Under the pieces are notes generated by a model. The model saw nothing but the letters and a program-made list of their open reading frames with translations, had not been told where the DNA came from and ran no database searches. 64,000 nt of DNA, taken from Gammaproteobacteria bacterium. GTDB taxonomy: Bacteria; Pseudomonadota; Gammaproteobacteria; Pseudomonadales; Pseudomonadaceae. Below, piece by piece: positions 46,574 through 57,319 of the stretch (the stretch's first letter is position 1; each line of letters opens with the position of its first letter). Location of the stretch: the NCBI GenBank assembly GCA_018816095.1, contig JAHIWP010000045.1:1-64000 (forward strand), in the 5' to 3' direction. Made by a program: the position numbers and the translations under genes.

Positions 46574-46975
46574 AGGGAGGGCACTGCCAGGGAGAACAGC
46601 TGTAAGTGATCGCCCGCCACATCCGGCAAGCACGCGGAGAAGCCCAAAAGACGGGTCATAGTTGTAATACGCAAGGGCCTTCCTGACCTCTAACGCCGAA
46701 CAATTGAAGGCGCTAACCATACTGCAAAATCGTTAAAGGGCCTGGCTTTATTTCTGCGTGCAAGCGCTACTCGGTACTCGGCTGGCAAACAGACGCAGCG
46801 CCGCCGAGGCAGCCGCATCCTATCTAATAGCGCGAAACACTCTACGCATCAGCGCAAACAAGACCATTCCTCCGCCATGCAGCCGTACAAAAGATGACCA
46901 GCGAGCAGATTGTCATTCCAAAAAACTTCAGGCCCGCTATCATCGCCCGCCGCCTAACCGACGCACGCCTCGCTG
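46574..46975. other. Intergenic stretch between diguanylate cyclase and YkgJ-type genes
   Basis: About 400 bp between divergent genes. It must hold both promoters, but I could not place a convincing -35/-10 pair, operator or repeat. Part of it (46574-46720) could be the 5' coding end of the cyclase if the longer start is used. Confidence 0.5.
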
Positions 46976-47371
46976 ATGAAAAACAACCTGATTGCCGCCG
47001 CCGAACTCGACCGCCTGGACACCTGGGCCAAATACACTGCTGACATGTGCCACAGCTGCATGTCCAGCTGCTGCACGCTGCCGGTCGAGGTGCGCCTCAA
47101 CGACCTGATCCGCATCGGTGTGGTCGACGAATTTGAGCGCAGCGAGCCGCTGAAAAATATCGCCAAGCGCCTGCAAAAAGACGGTCTGGTCGAACGTTTC
47201 CACCAGAAGTCGGGCATCTTCACCCTGGTACGCATGAGCAACAACGACTGCTACTACCTGGACCGTAAAACGCGCCTGTGCACCATCTACGAAAAGCGCC
47301 CGGACACCTGCCGCAACCACCCGAAGATCGGCCCGCGCCCTGGTTATTGCGCGTACAAGCCAAAGAGCTAA
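46976..47371 (+). CDS. YkgJ-family cysteine-cluster protein
   Basis: A 131-residue protein with the zinc/iron-chelating cluster: CHSCMSSCC near residue 25, a single Cys at CYYLD, then LCTIYEKRPDTCRNHP and a final C in RPGYCAY. That is the CxxCx(3)CC...C...C...YxxRPxxC pattern of the YkgJ/CxxCxxCC family. It likely binds Fe-S or Zn; specific function is unknown. It converges on the CptA-like gene across a perfect bidirectional terminator. Confidence 0.82.
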   Translation: MKNNLIAAAELDRLDTWAKYTADMCHSCMSSCCTLPVEVRLNDLIRIGVVDEFERSEPLKNIAKRLQKDGLVERFHQKSGIFTLVRMSNNDCYYLDRKTRLCTIYEKRPDTCRNHPKIGPRPGYCAYKPKS

Positions 47372-47506
47372 GTAACGGGGTTGAGCGGATGCGCGGCGCA
47401 ATCGCTCGCCTGGAAATGCGTGTGCGCTAACGCCCTGAAGACCTCAAGCATGCCGCCCGCATGCGACTAAAAAACGAATCTGCGCCACCATCAACAGTCC
47501 CTGCGG

Positions 47507-47554
47507 CCACTAAAAAGCCCCCATCAACATCTGCTGACGGGGGCTTTTTAGTGG
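47507..47554. terminator. Bidirectional rho-independent terminator
   Basis: Perfect 16-bp arms ccactaaaaagccccc (47507-47522) and gggggctttttagtgg (47539-47554) with built-in A and T runs, between convergent genes. Confidence 0.88.
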
Positions 47555-47569
47555 TCGACACTTAGTGAG

Positions 47570-49324
47570 TTACAGCTCAGCCGCACGCGCCTCATCACGT
47601 TGGGCTAAGCGCCCTGCACTGGTCTTGGGCTTGATCAGGCTAAAGTCGATCAGGCTCTTGGGCTGCGCGGGGTTACCGATCAGTAGCGGCATTGCTTGGA
47701 AGTCACTGCTCACCACGCTCTTGTGCGCGTCGTACTCATCAAAGCGCAAGCCGGCTAAGTCGGCCCAAGTGTGGATAAAGTGCGACGAACTGTAAGGCCG
47801 CGACAGCGTGGCGGTGAAGTCACGGGGTTGCTGCGCCTGCCACCGGGGCGAGTTCCACAAGATAAACGGCACGGTGTACATCGGGCTGGTCGGCGCTGCT
47901 TCGTTACGACCGAGCACGTCGGGCTTGGGTGCATCGAATACCGCTTCGCCGTGGTCCGCTAGGTACAGCAACATGCCGTTTGGCTCGTGCCCCGCCAAAT
48001 CCTTGATCAGGCTGGCCACCACATGGTCGTTGTACAGCACCGCGTTGTCGTAGCTGTTATAGGTCGGCAGCTGATCATCCGTGACATTGGCCGGGACACC
48101 AGCACGGTCCGTAAAGCGTTCGAACTCAGGCGGATAACGGTACTGGTAGCTCATGTGCGTGCCCAACAGGTGCACCACGATAAACTTGCGCGGCGCACCA
48201 TCGGCCAGCACCTTGGCAAAAGGCGCCAGCACGTCACCGTCATACTGGCGGGCGTTCTGTTCACGGTTGTTGTTCAGGTAAAACTGCTCATCTGCCTGCT
48301 CAGAAAAGGTCGTGAGCATGGTGTTGCGCCTGGTCATGGTCTGCTGGTTGGTGATCCAGTAGGTCTTGTAGCCCGCCTGCTTCATCAGGTTGATCACCGA
48401 TGGCGTGGTCAGGTAGCGCTCGGGGTGCTCCTGATCGGCAAAGGTCAGCACCTGCTGCAAGGCTTCGATGGTGTAAGGACGCGGGGTCACCACGTTATCG
48501 AACACCTGCAACTGATCGCGCAGTGCATCCAGTTCCGGCGTGGTCGCACGCGGGTAGCCATACAGGCTCATGCGCTGACGGTTGGTCGATTCACCGATCA
48601 CCAAAACCAACGTAGCGGGCTGTCCCGCATGGGTATCCTGCAAATTGGCCAAGGGTGGGATGCTGGCGTTTTCAGCCAACAGCACCTGCATATTGGCCAG
48701 TTGCTCACTGTAATTCTTGTAGCCCACCGCCAACTGCCAAGGCGTGGCCGCTTCAATGCGCTGGGCAAAGTTATCAAAGCCTGCCTGCCAGCTGTCGTGT
48801 TTAGTGAACTGACGCAGGGCGGGATAGCCCACCGAGACGAACACCGCCAAGGTCGCCGCAAACAATGCACCAGGACGCGACAGGTAAACCGGACGCACCT
48901 TGCGCCACAACAGCCAACCGCCCAGGCCATAGGCCGCGAAGGCTGGCAGCATCCACCAGGCGAAATACTGAATCAGGTACTCGCGGCTCTCATTCATATT
49001 CGATTCGAACATGATAAAAATCACGCTCTGCGAGAACTCCTGACCGTAGACCAGAAAGTAGCCAAAACTGCCCAATGAGCACAGCCACAGCAATGTGCCA
49101 ATCACCGCCGCCAACTGTCGGGCGCGGGTTGGCCACAGCAACAAGGGCACCAGCCACAACGCGCTGACCAAAAATGCCTGACGAAAGCCGGAAAACCCCG
49201 CCGTACCGGTCAGCTGAATCAATAACTGGGTAACGCCGGAGAAATACCAGAAGAATAAAAAAGCCCAACCTAACCCAGCCCAATCCACGCGCTGGCGCGG
49301 CGACGCTTGCAATGTTGCAGACAT
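47570..49324 (-). CDS. cptA: Phosphoethanolamine transferase, CptA/EptA-like
   Basis: A 584-residue inner-membrane enzyme: five N-terminal helices (to about 190), then a periplasmic sulfatase-fold domain with LVLVIGESTNRQRMSLYGYP (nucleophile Thr after GES), VVTPRPYTIEALQQVL, HLLGTHMSYQYRYP and YLADHGEAVFD for the zinc site. It transfers phosphoethanolamine from phosphatidylethanolamine to lipopolysaccharide. Sequence pattern favours CptA (core heptose) over EptA (lipid A), which matters for polymyxin response; this choice is tentative. A palindrome gaccgcggtc (49347-49356) lies just upstream. Confidence 0.82.
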   Translation of the reverse strand: MSATLQASPRQRVDWAGLGWAFLFFWYFSGVTQLLIQLTGTAGFSGFRQAFLVSALWLVPLLLWPTRARQLAAVIGTLLWLCSLGSFGYFLVYGQEFSQSVIFIMFESNMNESREYLIQYFAWWMLPAFAAYGLGGWLLWRKVRPVYLSRPGALFAATLAVFVSVGYPALRQFTKHDSWQAGFDNFAQRIEAATPWQLAVGYKNYSEQLANMQVLLAENASIPPLANLQDTHAGQPATLVLVIGESTNRQRMSLYGYPRATTPELDALRDQLQVFDNVVTPRPYTIEALQQVLTFADQEHPERYLTTPSVINLMKQAGYKTYWITNQQTMTRRNTMLTTFSEQADEQFYLNNNREQNARQYDGDVLAPFAKVLADGAPRKFIVVHLLGTHMSYQYRYPPEFERFTDRAGVPANVTDDQLPTYNSYDNAVLYNDHVVASLIKDLAGHEPNGMLLYLADHGEAVFDAPKPDVLGRNEAAPTSPMYTVPFILWNSPRWQAQQPRDFTATLSRPYSSSHFIHTWADLAGLRFDEYDAHKSVVSSDFQAMPLLIGNPAQPKSLIDFSLIKPKTSAGRLAQRDEARAAEL

Positions 49325-49428
49325 GGCGACCTCATGACATCTAAATGACCGCGGTCTTTATGCCAGCCGCTCTGTGAAAATTCCGTCAAACACCCTGATT
49401 CAGTGAGCAACTTTTTACCCACCCAAGA

Positions 49429-49464
49429 AAAAGCCCCCGCGGGCTCTCGCCGGCGGGGGCTTTT
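49429..49464 (-). terminator. typA terminator
   Basis: Arms aaaagcccccgc (49429-49440) and gcgggggctttt (49453-49464) are perfect; the A-run gives the U-run on the minus-strand transcript, just after the typA stop at 49483. Confidence 0.85.
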
Positions 49465-49482
49465 CAGTTAGCTAGAACTGGA

Positions 49483-51303
49483 TCAGTTCTTGGCTTTCTT
49501 GGCAGCGCGGGTACGCTCGCCTTCGTCGAGGATCTTCTTACGCAGACGGATCGACTTCGGCGTCACTTCACACAGCTCGTCGTCCTGGATGAATTCCAGA
49601 GCCTGTTCCAGGGTGAAGCGAACAGGTGGAACCAGAGCGATGGTTTCGTCTTTACCCGAAGCTCGCATGTTGTCGAGCTTCTTGCCCTTGGTAGGGTTAA
49701 CGCCCATATCGGTGTCACGGCTGTTCAGACCGACGATCTGACCGTTGTAGATTTCCTGACCGTGCTCAACAAACAGCTTGCCGCGTGCTTGCAGGGTTTC
49801 CAGGGAGTAGGTCAGTGCCTTGCCGGTTTCAACCGAAACCAGTACGCCGTTCTGACGACCGGACATCTGGCCCGACTTCATGGTGTCGTAGCGATCGAAG
49901 ATCGAGGTCAGGATGCCAGCACCGTTGGTCAGGGTCAGGAACTGGTTACGGAAACCGATCAGACCACGCGCAGGGATGTTGTATTCCAGACGTACACGGC
50001 CTTTGCCATCCGGCACCATGTTGGTCAGGTCGCCTTTACGCAGGCCCATTTCTTCCATGACCTTGCCCTGGGATTCTTCCGGGGTGTCGATGGTGACGTT
50101 CTCGAACGGTTCCTGCTTCACGCCGTCGACGGTACGGATGATCACTTCCGGACGACCCACACCCATTTCGAAGCCTTCGCGACGCATGGTTTCGATCAGT
50201 ACCGAGAGGTGCAGCTCACCACGGCCGGAGACCTTGAACTTGTCAGCGCTGTCGCCTTCTTCAACACGCAGGGCCACGTTGTACAGCAGCTCTTTGTCCA
50301 GACGCTCTTTGATATTACGGCTGGTGACGAACTTGCCTTCTTTACCGCAGAACGGCGAATCGTTGACCTGGAAGGTCATGGATACGGTTGGCTCGTCGAC
50401 GGTCAGCGGGGTCATCGCCTCAACATGGTTGATGTCGCACAGGGTGTCGGAGATGAACAGCTGGTCCATACCGCTGACGCAAACGATGTCGCCGGCGCCG
50501 GCTTCTTCAACGTCTACACGGTGCAGGCCGTGGTGACCCATCAGCTTGAGGATACGACCGTTACGCTTCTTACCGTCAGCGCCAATCGCCACAACTGGGG
50601 TGTTCGGCTTGACCTTGCCACGCGCAATACGGCCAACGCCGATGATGCCGAGGAAGCTGTTGTAGTCCAGTGCGGAGATTTGCATCTGGAACGGACCATC
50701 AACGTCAACCGCTGGGGCCGGCACGTTGTCGACGATGGACTGGTACAGCGGGTCCAAGTTCTCGCTCATTTCAGCGTGATCCAGGCCAGCAACACCGTTC
50801 AGTGCCGAGGCGTAGACGACTTTGAAGTCCAGCTGATCTTCGGTCGCGCCGAGGTTGTCGAACAGGTCGAAGATCTGATCCAGAACCCAGTCAGGACGCG
50901 CACCCGGACGGTCAATCTTGTTGATCACAACGATTGGACGCAGGCCAGCTTCGAAGGCCTTTTTGGTCACGAAGCGGGTTTGCGGCATCGGGCCGTCTTG
51001 GGCATCAACCACCAGCAGCACGGAGTCAACCATCGACATCACGCGCTCTACTTCGCCACCGAAGTCGGCGTGGCCGGGGGTGTCAACGATGTTGATGTGG
51101 TAGCCACCCCAGTTGATCGCGGTGTTCTTGGCCAGAATGGTAATGCCGCGCTCTTTTTCCTGGTCGTTGCTGTCCATCACGCGCTCGTCGTTGAGCTCGC
51201 TGCGTTCCAGGGTGCCTGATTGACGCAGCAGGGCGTCAACCAGGGTGGTCTTACCATGGTCAACGTGGGCAATGATGGCGATGTTGCGTAGTTTCTCGAT
51301 CAC
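49483..51303 (-). CDS. typA: Ribosome-associated GTPase TypA/BipA, GTG start
   Basis: A 606-residue translational GTPase: G1 [10 protein letters not shown]2 region with [13 protein letters not shown]3 [12 protein letters not shown]4 NKIDRPGA, then EF-G-like domains III and V and the TypA-specific C-terminal domain. It aids ribosome assembly and stress or cold adaptation. The only good start is GTG at 51303 ([14 protein letters not shown]); no ATG fits. The long open frame antisense to this gene is not coding. Confidence 0.95.
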   Translation of the reverse strand: MIEKLRNIAIIAHVDHGKTTLVDALLRQSGTLERSELNDERVMDSNDQEKERGITILAKNTAINWGGYHINIVDTPGHADFGGEVERVMSMVDSVLLVVDAQDGPMPQTRFVTKKAFEAGLRPIVVINKIDRPGARPDWVLDQIFDLFDNLGATEDQLDFKVVYASALNGVAGLDHAEMSENLDPLYQSIVDNVPAPAVDVDGPFQMQISALDYNSFLGIIGVGRIARGKVKPNTPVVAIGADGKKRNGRILKLMGHHGLHRVDVEEAGAGDIVCVSGMDQLFISDTLCDINHVEAMTPLTVDEPTVSMTFQVNDSPFCGKEGKFVTSRNIKERLDKELLYNVALRVEEGDSADKFKVSGRGELHLSVLIETMRREGFEMGVGRPEVIIRTVDGVKQEPFENVTIDTPEESQGKVMEEMGLRKGDLTNMVPDGKGRVRLEYNIPARGLIGFRNQFLTLTNGAGILTSIFDRYDTMKSGQMSGRQNGVLVSVETGKALTYSLETLQARGKLFVEHGQEIYNGQIVGLNSRDTDMGVNPTKGKKLDNMRASGKDETIALVPPVRFTLEQALEFIQDDELCEVTPKSIRLRKKILDEGERTRAAKKAKN

Positions 51304-51459
51304 GTGTGTATCTCAATCAGAGGATTCGGTGTGCCGCCTAGTGTAGGCGGCGAGTATTAACTAAATGCGATTTCTGCTCGGCGGCGTAAAAGCCTGCTTC
51401 ACGCCGCCGGTATGTCGGGAGGGCGATGGCGAATGCTACCGCCATTCAACCCAGGCGTC

Positions 51460-52914
51460 TTATGTCGGACGATAAACGCGCACATTGGCATGCCCCTCGC
51501 TCAACAGGTGATGGGCATGCAAACGGCTCATGACGCCCTTATCGCAATACAGCAGGTATTGCCGCGCGTCATCCAGCTCTTTAAAGCGGCTGTTCAACGC
51601 ATAGAAGGGCAGCTTTTGCACCTCTATACCGGGCAGTTCGAGCGGATGCTCTTCGGCATTATCCGGGTGACGGATATCGATGATGACCTGGCCGGCCAGC
51701 GCTTCGCTGACCTCCTCAACCTTAACGTCCTTGCCCAGCTCGTCGATCACTTTGTCGATCGGCAGCAAGGTCGCACGCTCTAGGGCGCGGTCGAGGACCG
51801 CCATGTCGAACTGGCCCTCTTCATGCTCGACCCGCGGCTTCTTCGCCCGAGTGGTCGGGTTGACCGAAATCACCCCGCAGTATTCCGGCATGTGCTTGGC
51901 AAATTCGGCGGTACCGATCTGCGTGGCGGTGTCGATGATGTCTTGTTTATGGCTGGCCAGCAGCGGACGCAGCACCAGCATATCGGTGGCCGAGTCGATT
52001 ACCGCAAGGTTGGTCAAGGTCTGGCTGGAGACTTGGGAGATCGCCTCACCGGTCACCAGCGCCTCAATCTGCAGGCGCTCGGCCATGCGTGTAGCCGCGC
52101 GTAGCATCATGCGCTTGAGGATCACGCCCATGTGACTGTTATCAACCTTGCCGAGAATCTCGCCGAGCACTTCCTCGAACGGCACGCTGATAAACAGCAC
52201 GCGCTGCGAGCTGCCGTATTTTTGCCAGAGATAGTGCGCCACTTCCATCACACCCAGCTCGTGAGCACGACCGCCAAGGTTGAAGAAGCAGAAATGCGTG
52301 ACCAGGCCGCGGCGCATCATCTGGTAGGCGGCAACGGTGGAGTCGAAACCACCGCTCATCAACACCAGGCTCTGTTCCAACGAGCCCAGTGGATAACCGC
52401 CCAACCCTTGGTGCTGGTGATGAATCACGAACAGGCGCTGGTCGCGGATCTCCATGCGCACCACAACGTCGGGGTCTTTCAGCGAAATACCGGCCGCGCC
52501 GCACTGCTGACGCAGTTGGCTGCCGACATAGCGCTCGATATCCATGGAGCTGAACGCATGTTTGCCGGCCCGCTTGCAGCGTACGGCGAAGATTTTGCCC
52601 GGCAGCTGATCGGCAAAGTGCTGTTTGCACTTTGCCAGCACGTCATCAAAATCACCCAGTGGGTATTCGTCGACCTGCAAAAAATGCGTGATGCCCGGCG
52701 TGCAACTCAGGCGTTCGATCATCGCCTGCAGGGTCTTCGGCTCACTGATCTGGGTTTCGACTTCCAGGTTGTCCCACACACCGCTGACCTGCAGCTGTGG
52801 ATCGAACTCACGCAAAACCGAACGAATGTTCTTCGCCAGCTGCCGGATAAAGTGCTTACGCACTGGCCGACTTTTAATGGTGATTTCTGGGAAGACTTTA
52901 ACGATCAGTTTCAT
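51460..52914 (-). CDS. thiI: tRNA 4-thiouridine synthase/thiamine sulfur carrier enzyme ThiI
   Basis: A 484-residue enzyme with N-terminal ferredoxin-like and THUMP domains (to about 170), PP-loop ATPase ([17 protein letters not shown]) and a C-terminal rhodanese domain whose active Cys is in [12 protein letters not shown]. It makes s4U8 in tRNA and supplies sulfur for the thiazole of thiamine. ATG at 52914 ([14 protein letters not shown]) is the family start; 44 upstream codons in frame are not conserved. Confidence 0.95.
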   Translation of the reverse strand: MKLIVKVFPEITIKSRPVRKHFIRQLAKNIRSVLREFDPQLQVSGVWDNLEVETQISEPKTLQAMIERLSCTPGITHFLQVDEYPLGDFDDVLAKCKQHFADQLPGKIFAVRCKRAGKHAFSSMDIERYVGSQLRQQCGAAGISLKDPDVVVRMEIRDQRLFVIHHQHQGLGGYPLGSLEQSLVLMSGGFDSTVAAYQMMRRGLVTHFCFFNLGGRAHELGVMEVAHYLWQKYGSSQRVLFISVPFEEVLGEILGKVDNSHMGVILKRMMLRAATRMAERLQIEALVTGEAISQVSSQTLTNLAVIDSATDMLVLRPLLASHKQDIIDTATQIGTAEFAKHMPEYCGVISVNPTTRAKKPRVEHEEGQFDMAVLDRALERATLLPIDKVIDELGKDVKVEEVSEALAGQVIIDIRHPDNAEEHPLELPGIEVQKLPFYALNSRFKELDDARQYLLYCDKGVMSRLHAHHLLSEGHANVRVYRPT

Positions 52915-53040
52915 GAAAACTATGAGTGCCGAGGCCGCGAAAAAACAGGGGCGCGGATTATAGCGGAAATTGCTCACGCTTTGATCAAAAATCCTCACCA
53001 AAACAAATCGCGCACCATAAAAGAGCATAATCAAAACAGG

Positions 53041-53058
53041 GCGCATTTAAATGGTGCA
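53041..53058 (+). promoter_or_regulatory. NtrC-binding site upstream of glnA
   Basis: gcgcatttaaatggtgca has a perfect right half (tggtgca) and a degenerate left half of the NtrC site TGCACC-N5-GGTGCA. A second half-like motif gcacca lies at 53012-53017. Both are 75-120 bp upstream of the sigma-54 promoter, the normal enhancer distance. The rest of 52915-53243 is the AT-rich thiI/glnA divergent promoter region. Confidence 0.6.
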
Positions 53059-53130
53059 AATAATACTAACCAAAGGCCGCTCAACCCCCGCCACCCCTGA
53101 GTTTCAAGGCTCGCATCCATTTCCGTGCAC

Positions 53131-53146
53131 TGGCATGCAATTTGCT
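53131..53146 (+). promoter_or_regulatory. Sigma-54 promoter of glnA
   Basis: TGGCATGCAATTTGCT matches the -24/-12 consensus TGGCAC-N5-TTGCW with one mismatch (T for C at the sixth base). It lies about 100 bp before glnA with NtrC-like sites upstream, the classic nitrogen-regulated arrangement. Confidence 0.85.
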
Positions 53147-53243
53147 CCCTTGTGAGGCAAGGTACGCCGACGGACTATGCCGGCGCGCCGTACCATATTA
53201 TTGAGGGGCTCAGCATTCGAGCCTTAGCCACCTGGAGGACAGC

Positions 53244-54653
53244 ATGTCGAAGTCGATTCAACTTATTAAAGAACACGACGTGAAGTGGGTTGACCTGCGC
53301 TTCACTGACATTCGCGGCAAGCAGCACCACATCAGCATGCCAGCACGCGACGCACTGGACGAAGACTTCTTCGAAGTCGGCAAGATGTTCGACGGCTCCT
53401 CCATCGAAGGCTGGAAAGGCATCGAAGCCTCCGACATGATTCTGCTGCCGGATGACAGCTCCGCGGTACTGGACCCATTCACCGAAGAGCCCACTCTGAT
53501 TCTGGTGTGCGATGTGATTGAGCCGTCGACCATGCAGGGCTACGAGCGCGACCCACGCGCCATCGCCAAGCGTGCCGAAGAGTTCCTGAAGACCACTGGC
53601 ATCGGCGATACCGTATTCGTTGGTCCAGAGCCTGAATTCTTCATCTTCGACTCCGTTAAGTTCAAGTCGGACATGTCTGGCTCGATGTTCAAGATTTTCT
53701 CCGAACAAGCCTCGTGGAACAGCGACGCTGACACCGAAGGCCGCCAGGGCAACAATGGCCATCGCATAGGCGTGAAAGGCGGCTACCTGCCGACTCCGCC
53801 AGCTGACTCGGATCACGAAATCCGTACCGCGATGTGCAACGCTCTGGAAGAAATGGGCCAGATCGTTGAAGTGCACCACCACGAAGTGGCAGCCGGGCAA
53901 AACGAAATCGGGGTGAAATTCAACACTCTGGTTGCCAAAGCTGACGAAGTGCAGACCCTCAAGTACTGCGTACACAACGTTGCTGAAGCCTACGGCCGTA
54001 CCGCCACCTTCATGCCGAAGCCACTTTACGGCGACAACGGTTCGGGCATGCACGTACACATGTCCATCGCCAAAGATGGCAAGAACACCTTCGCGGGTGA
54101 AGGCTATGCCGGTCTGTCCGACACTGCCCTGTACTTCGTTGGCGGCATCATCAAGCACGGTAAGGCGCTGAACGCCCTGACCAACCCGTCCACCAACTCC
54201 TACAAGCGTCTGGTGCCTGGCTTCGAAGCGCCAGTGATGCTGGCTTACTCGGCACGCAATCGCTCGGCCTCGATCCGTATTCCCTACGTCGCCAGCCCAC
54301 GCGGCCGTCGTATCGAAGCACGCTTCCCAGACCCGGCAGCCAACCCGTATCTGGCATTCGCCGCTCTGCTGATGGCAGGTATCGACGGTATCCAGAACAA
54401 GATTCACCCTGGCGATGCAGCCGACAAGAACCTCTACGACCTGCCACCGGAAGAGTCCAAGCTGATCCCGCAAGTGTGCGGCAGCCTGAAAGAAGCACTG
54501 GAAGCACTGGAAGCCGACCACGACTTCCTGCTCAAGGGCAACGTCTTCACCAAGGACTTCTTGGAGTCCTTCACCGAGCTGAAATCGGAAGAAGAAGTTA
54601 AGGTTCGCACCTTCGTACACCCGCTGGAATACGACCTGTACTACAGCGTCTAA
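53244..54653 (+). CDS. glnA: Glutamine synthetase type I
   Basis: A 469-residue GlnA: Glu and His metal ligands, the [12 protein letters not shown] beta-grasp region, the ATP-binding [17 protein letters not shown] and the adenylylation loop NLYDLPPEE with Tyr398 (397 without Met), so it is controlled by GlnE. It assimilates ammonium. The ATG has GGAGG upstream. Neighbouring DUF4124 genes and ntrBC follow on the same strand after a terminator. Confidence 0.97.
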   Translation: MSKSIQLIKEHDVKWVDLRFTDIRGKQHHISMPARDALDEDFFEVGKMFDGSSIEGWKGIEASDMILLPDDSSAVLDPFTEEPTLILVCDVIEPSTMQGYERDPRAIAKRAEEFLKTTGIGDTVFVGPEPEFFIFDSVKFKSDMSGSMFKIFSEQASWNSDADTEGRQGNNGHRIGVKGGYLPTPPADSDHEIRTAMCNALEEMGQIVEVHHHEVAAGQNEIGVKFNTLVAKADEVQTLKYCVHNVAEAYGRTATFMPKPLYGDNGSGMHVHMSIAKDGKNTFAGEGYAGLSDTALYFVGGIIKHGKALNALTNPSTNSYKRLVPGFEAPVMLAYSARNRSASIRIPYVASPRGRRIEARFPDPAANPYLAFAALLMAGIDGIQNKIHPGDAADKNLYDLPPEESKLIPQVCGSLKEALEALEADHDFLLKGNVFTKDFLESFTELKSEEEVKVRTFVHPLEYDLYYSV

Positions 54654-54671
54654 TACCGCACGCAACACAAG

Positions 54672-54696
54672 AGGCCACCTTCGGGTGGCCTTTTTG
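54672..54696 (+). terminator. glnA terminator
   Basis: Perfect 8-bp arms aggccacc (54672-54679) and ggtggcct (54684-54691), loop ttcg, then a T-run (ttttt) to about 54695. Confidence 0.88.
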
Positions 54697-54838
54697 CATC
54701 TGTATTCTGCTCACTGCCAAGCACCCCGCGCCTTTAAGCCCAATGTTTTCTGCGCGGGTATACGCCACACCATCTGCGCGCTTGCCAGGGCGCCGAAGCA
54801 GTGCAACGCTTAGGGCACATTAACTGGGAGAGTCCGGC

Positions 54839-55402
54839 ATGCGCCCTCTACTCATCTGCCTGCTGCTGAGCCTGGCCTTACCGGCCAGTGCACAGATCTA
54901 CAAATACACCGACGCCAATGGCAACACGGTATTCACCGACCAGCCGCCAGAAGGCCAAGCGACAGAAAGTATCGCGCTACCCGCCACTAATAGCGTATCG
55001 ATGCCAGTGCCCAGCGCTCCAGCTGCACAGCCAACCGACAACACCTCTGAAAAAGCAGCGCCTTACAGCACCTTACAGCTGTCGGGCCTGCCTACAGATG
55101 AGGCCATGCGCGCCAACAATGGCACCTTCAGCGTCGGGGTGACGATAGAGCCGCGCCTGGCCAATAACCATCGCCTGCGCCTGCTGCTCGATGGCAAGCC
55201 CTACGGCCAGCCGAGCAACGTGCCGCGCCTGCAAGTCATCAATGCCGATCGCGGCGAACACAGCCTGGCCGTGGAAGTGCTCAGCGGCGAGCAGTCGATC
55301 CAGCAAAGCGCCACCACCATCTTTACCGTGCAGCGGGTCAACACCAGCAGCCCGGCCCTGCGGCCGCCAGCACCTACGCCAAAACCCAAACCGGCACCCT
55401 AA
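54839..55402 (+). CDS. DUF4124-domain secreted protein (first copy)
   Basis: A 187-residue protein with a signal peptide (cut after PASA-QIY) and an N-terminal DUF4124 domain: YKYTDANGNTVFTDQPPEGQ. A Pro/Ala linker follows, then a beta domain with 'FSVGVTIEPRL.NNHRLRLLLDG' and a proline-rich tail. It is periplasmic or exported, role unknown. It is a paralogue of the next gene, which begins 3 bp after its stop. Confidence 0.82.
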   Translation: MRPLLICLLLSLALPASAQIYKYTDANGNTVFTDQPPEGQATESIALPATNSVSMPVPSAPAAQPTDNTSEKAAPYSTLQLSGLPTDEAMRANNGTFSVGVTIEPRLANNHRLRLLLDGKPYGQPSNVPRLQVINADRGEHSLAVEVLSGEQSIQQSATTIFTVQRVNTSSPALRPPAPTPKPKPAP

Positions 55403-55405
55403 CCT

Positions 55406-56026
55406 ATGCGCAACCTGTTGTTCTGCAGCCTGATGCTGCTGGCCCTACCCTCCCCGGCGCAGGTCTACACCTATATAGACGCCGAAGGAAATCGCGTTTT
55501 CACCGACAAACCCAAGTCGGGCAATGCCGAGCGCGTCGAGTTGGCGCCGAGCAACTCAATGCCGGCAATCCAGACACCCAGCGCCACCCAGGTTGTCAGC
55601 GCACCACCGCAGCCGACGCAGCGTTACAGCCTGCTGCGTATTCTGGTGCCGCAGCCCGACGCCACCATCCGCGACAGCGCCGGCAACCTGATAGTCAGCA
55701 TCAACAGCGAGCCCGGCCTGTTTGCGCAGCACAGCTATCGCCTGCTACTGGACGGCCAACCCGTGGGCGAAGTGGGCAGCAGCCCGGTGTTCCCACTGGA
55801 GAACATCGACCGCGGCACCCATCAACTGGCGGTGGAAGTCATTGACCAGGCAGGTCGCATCATCGAGCGCACGCCCACGCAACCCTTCCATATGCAGCGC
55901 ATTTCCCTGGCGCAGAAGCGCAAGGTCAATCCCTGCAAGAAAGCGGATTACGGCGTACGCCCGGAATGCCCACTGAAGGACAAGCCACCGGAAAAGAAAG
56001 AGATCCCCTTCGTTCCGTTCATCTAA
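55406..56026 (+). CDS. DUF4124-domain secreted protein (second copy)
   Basis: A 206-residue paralogue of the gene before it: signal peptide (cut after SPA-QVY), DUF4124 (YTYIDAEGNRVFTDKPKSGN), a linker and the same beta domain (VSINSEPGLFAQHSYRLLLD), then a basic tail with Cys-rich NPCKKADYGVRPECPLKD. The shared layout shows a tandem gene duplication. Function is unknown; it sits upstream of ntrB, as in P. aeruginosa where similar hypothetical genes occupy this gap. Confidence 0.82.
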   Translation: MRNLLFCSLMLLALPSPAQVYTYIDAEGNRVFTDKPKSGNAERVELAPSNSMPAIQTPSATQVVSAPPQPTQRYSLLRILVPQPDATIRDSAGNLIVSINSEPGLFAQHSYRLLLDGQPVGEVGSSPVFPLENIDRGTHQLAVEVIDQAGRIIERTPTQPFHMQRISLAQKRKVNPCKKADYGVRPECPLKDKPPEKKEIPFVPFI

Positions 56027-56233
56027 CCACCACAGCGCACCAAACCAGTGCGCATATTGCCCGGCATTTCTATACTCTCCCTGTTTTGGGTCGCGTCATA
56101 CGGCCCCGCTGCGCTGAAAAGCAGCTAATTTCCGGCATCCCACGGCCAAACACGCTTCTTTTCGGGGCTTTGGTTTGCTTCTTGCATTTTCCAGCTGCAT
56201 TGCTGGAACCCAAGGGTCTGCTGACATCCCACT

Positions 56234-57319
56234 ATGATCATCAATGACGCACTGCATCGCCTGCTCCTGGACAACCTGACCACTGCCACGCTGCTGCTCA
56301 ACGACGACCTGCGCCTTGAGTACATGAACCCAGCAGCGGAGATGCTCCTCGCCGTCAGCGGCCAGCGCAGCCATGGCCAGTTCATCAGTGAGCTGTTTAC
56401 CGAGTCCAGCGAAGCGCTGAGCGCGTTGCGCCAGTCCGTGCAGCACGCGCATCCGTTCAACAAACGCGAAGCCGTGCTGACCTCGGTTAATGGCCAGACG
56501 TTGACCGTCGACTACGCCGTGACCCCGGTCCTTAGTCGCGGTGAAACCCTGCTGCTGCTCGAAGTACACCCGCGCGACCGCCTGCTGCGCATCACCAAGG
56601 AAGAGGCGCAGCTGTCCAAGCAGGAAACCACCAAAATGCTGGTGCGCGGCCTGGCCCATGAAATCAAGAACCCCCTTGGCGGCATCCGCGGCGCCGCGCA
56701 GTTACTGGCCCGCCAACTGCCCGAAGAGAGCCTCAAGGATTACACCAATGTGATCATCGAGGAGGCCGACCGTCTGCGTAACCTGGTCGACCGCATGCTC
56801 GGCTCGAACAAGCTGCCCTCGCTGGCCATGACCAATGTGCATGAAGTACTAGAGCGCGTATGCAGCCTGGTGGAAGCCGAGAGCCAAGGCAGCATCATTT
56901 TGGTGCGCGACTACGACCCGAGCATTCCGGATGTGCTGATCGACCGCGAGCAGATGATTCAGGCGGTACTGAACATCGTACGCAATGCCATGCAGGCTCT
57001 CGCCGCGCAGAGCGACCTGCGCCTTGGGCGCATCACCTTGCGCACCCGTACATTGCGCCAGTTCACCATTGGCCATTGCCGCCATCGCCTGGTAACCAAA
57101 ATCGAAATTATCGATAACGGCCCCGGCATCCCCGCCGAACTGCAAGAAACCATCTTCTACCCCATGGTCAGCGGGCGTGCCGACGGCACCGGGCTGGGCC
57201 TGGCCATTACCCAGAACATCATTAGCCAGCACCAAGGCCTGATCGAGTGCGAGAGCCATCCTGGCCATACCGTGTTCTCGATCTTCCTGCCTCTGGAACA
57301 AGGAGTAACGCCGTCATGA
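56234..57319 (+). CDS. ntrB: Nitrogen sensor kinase NtrB
   Basis: A 361-residue soluble kinase/phosphatase: PAS domain (about 5-110), phospho-acceptor His in LVRGLAHEIKNPLGGIRGAA, N-box NIVRNAMQAL and G-boxes IDNGPGIP and GTGLGLAITQNI. It phosphorylates NtrC under nitrogen limitation and is controlled by PII. It overlaps ntrC by four bases (ATGA). Confidence 0.95.
   Translation: MIINDALHRLLLDNLTTATLLLNDDLRLEYMNPAAEMLLAVSGQRSHGQFISELFTESSEALSALRQSVQHAHPFNKREAVLTSVNGQTLTVDYAVTPVLSRGETLLLLEVHPRDRLLRITKEEAQLSKQETTKMLVRGLAHEIKNPLGGIRGAAQLLARQLPEESLKDYTNVIIEEADRLRNLVDRMLGSNKLPSLAMTNVHEVLERVCSLVEAESQGSIILVRDYDPSIPDVLIDREQMIQAVLNIVRNAMQALAAQSDLRLGRITLRTRTLRQFTIGHCRHRLVTKIEIIDNGPGIPAELQETIFYPMVSGRADGTGLGLAITQNIISQHQGLIECESHPGHTVFSIFLPLEQGVTPS

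Noticed and set aside
49762..51219. 485-codon open frame on the plus strand opposite typA
   Set aside because: It is the antisense shadow of a highly biased conserved gene; it has no SD and no recognisable domain.
53175..54668. 497-codon open frame on the minus strand opposite glnA
   Set aside because: Antisense to glnA, whose codon bias removes stops from this frame. The predicted protein is not like any family.
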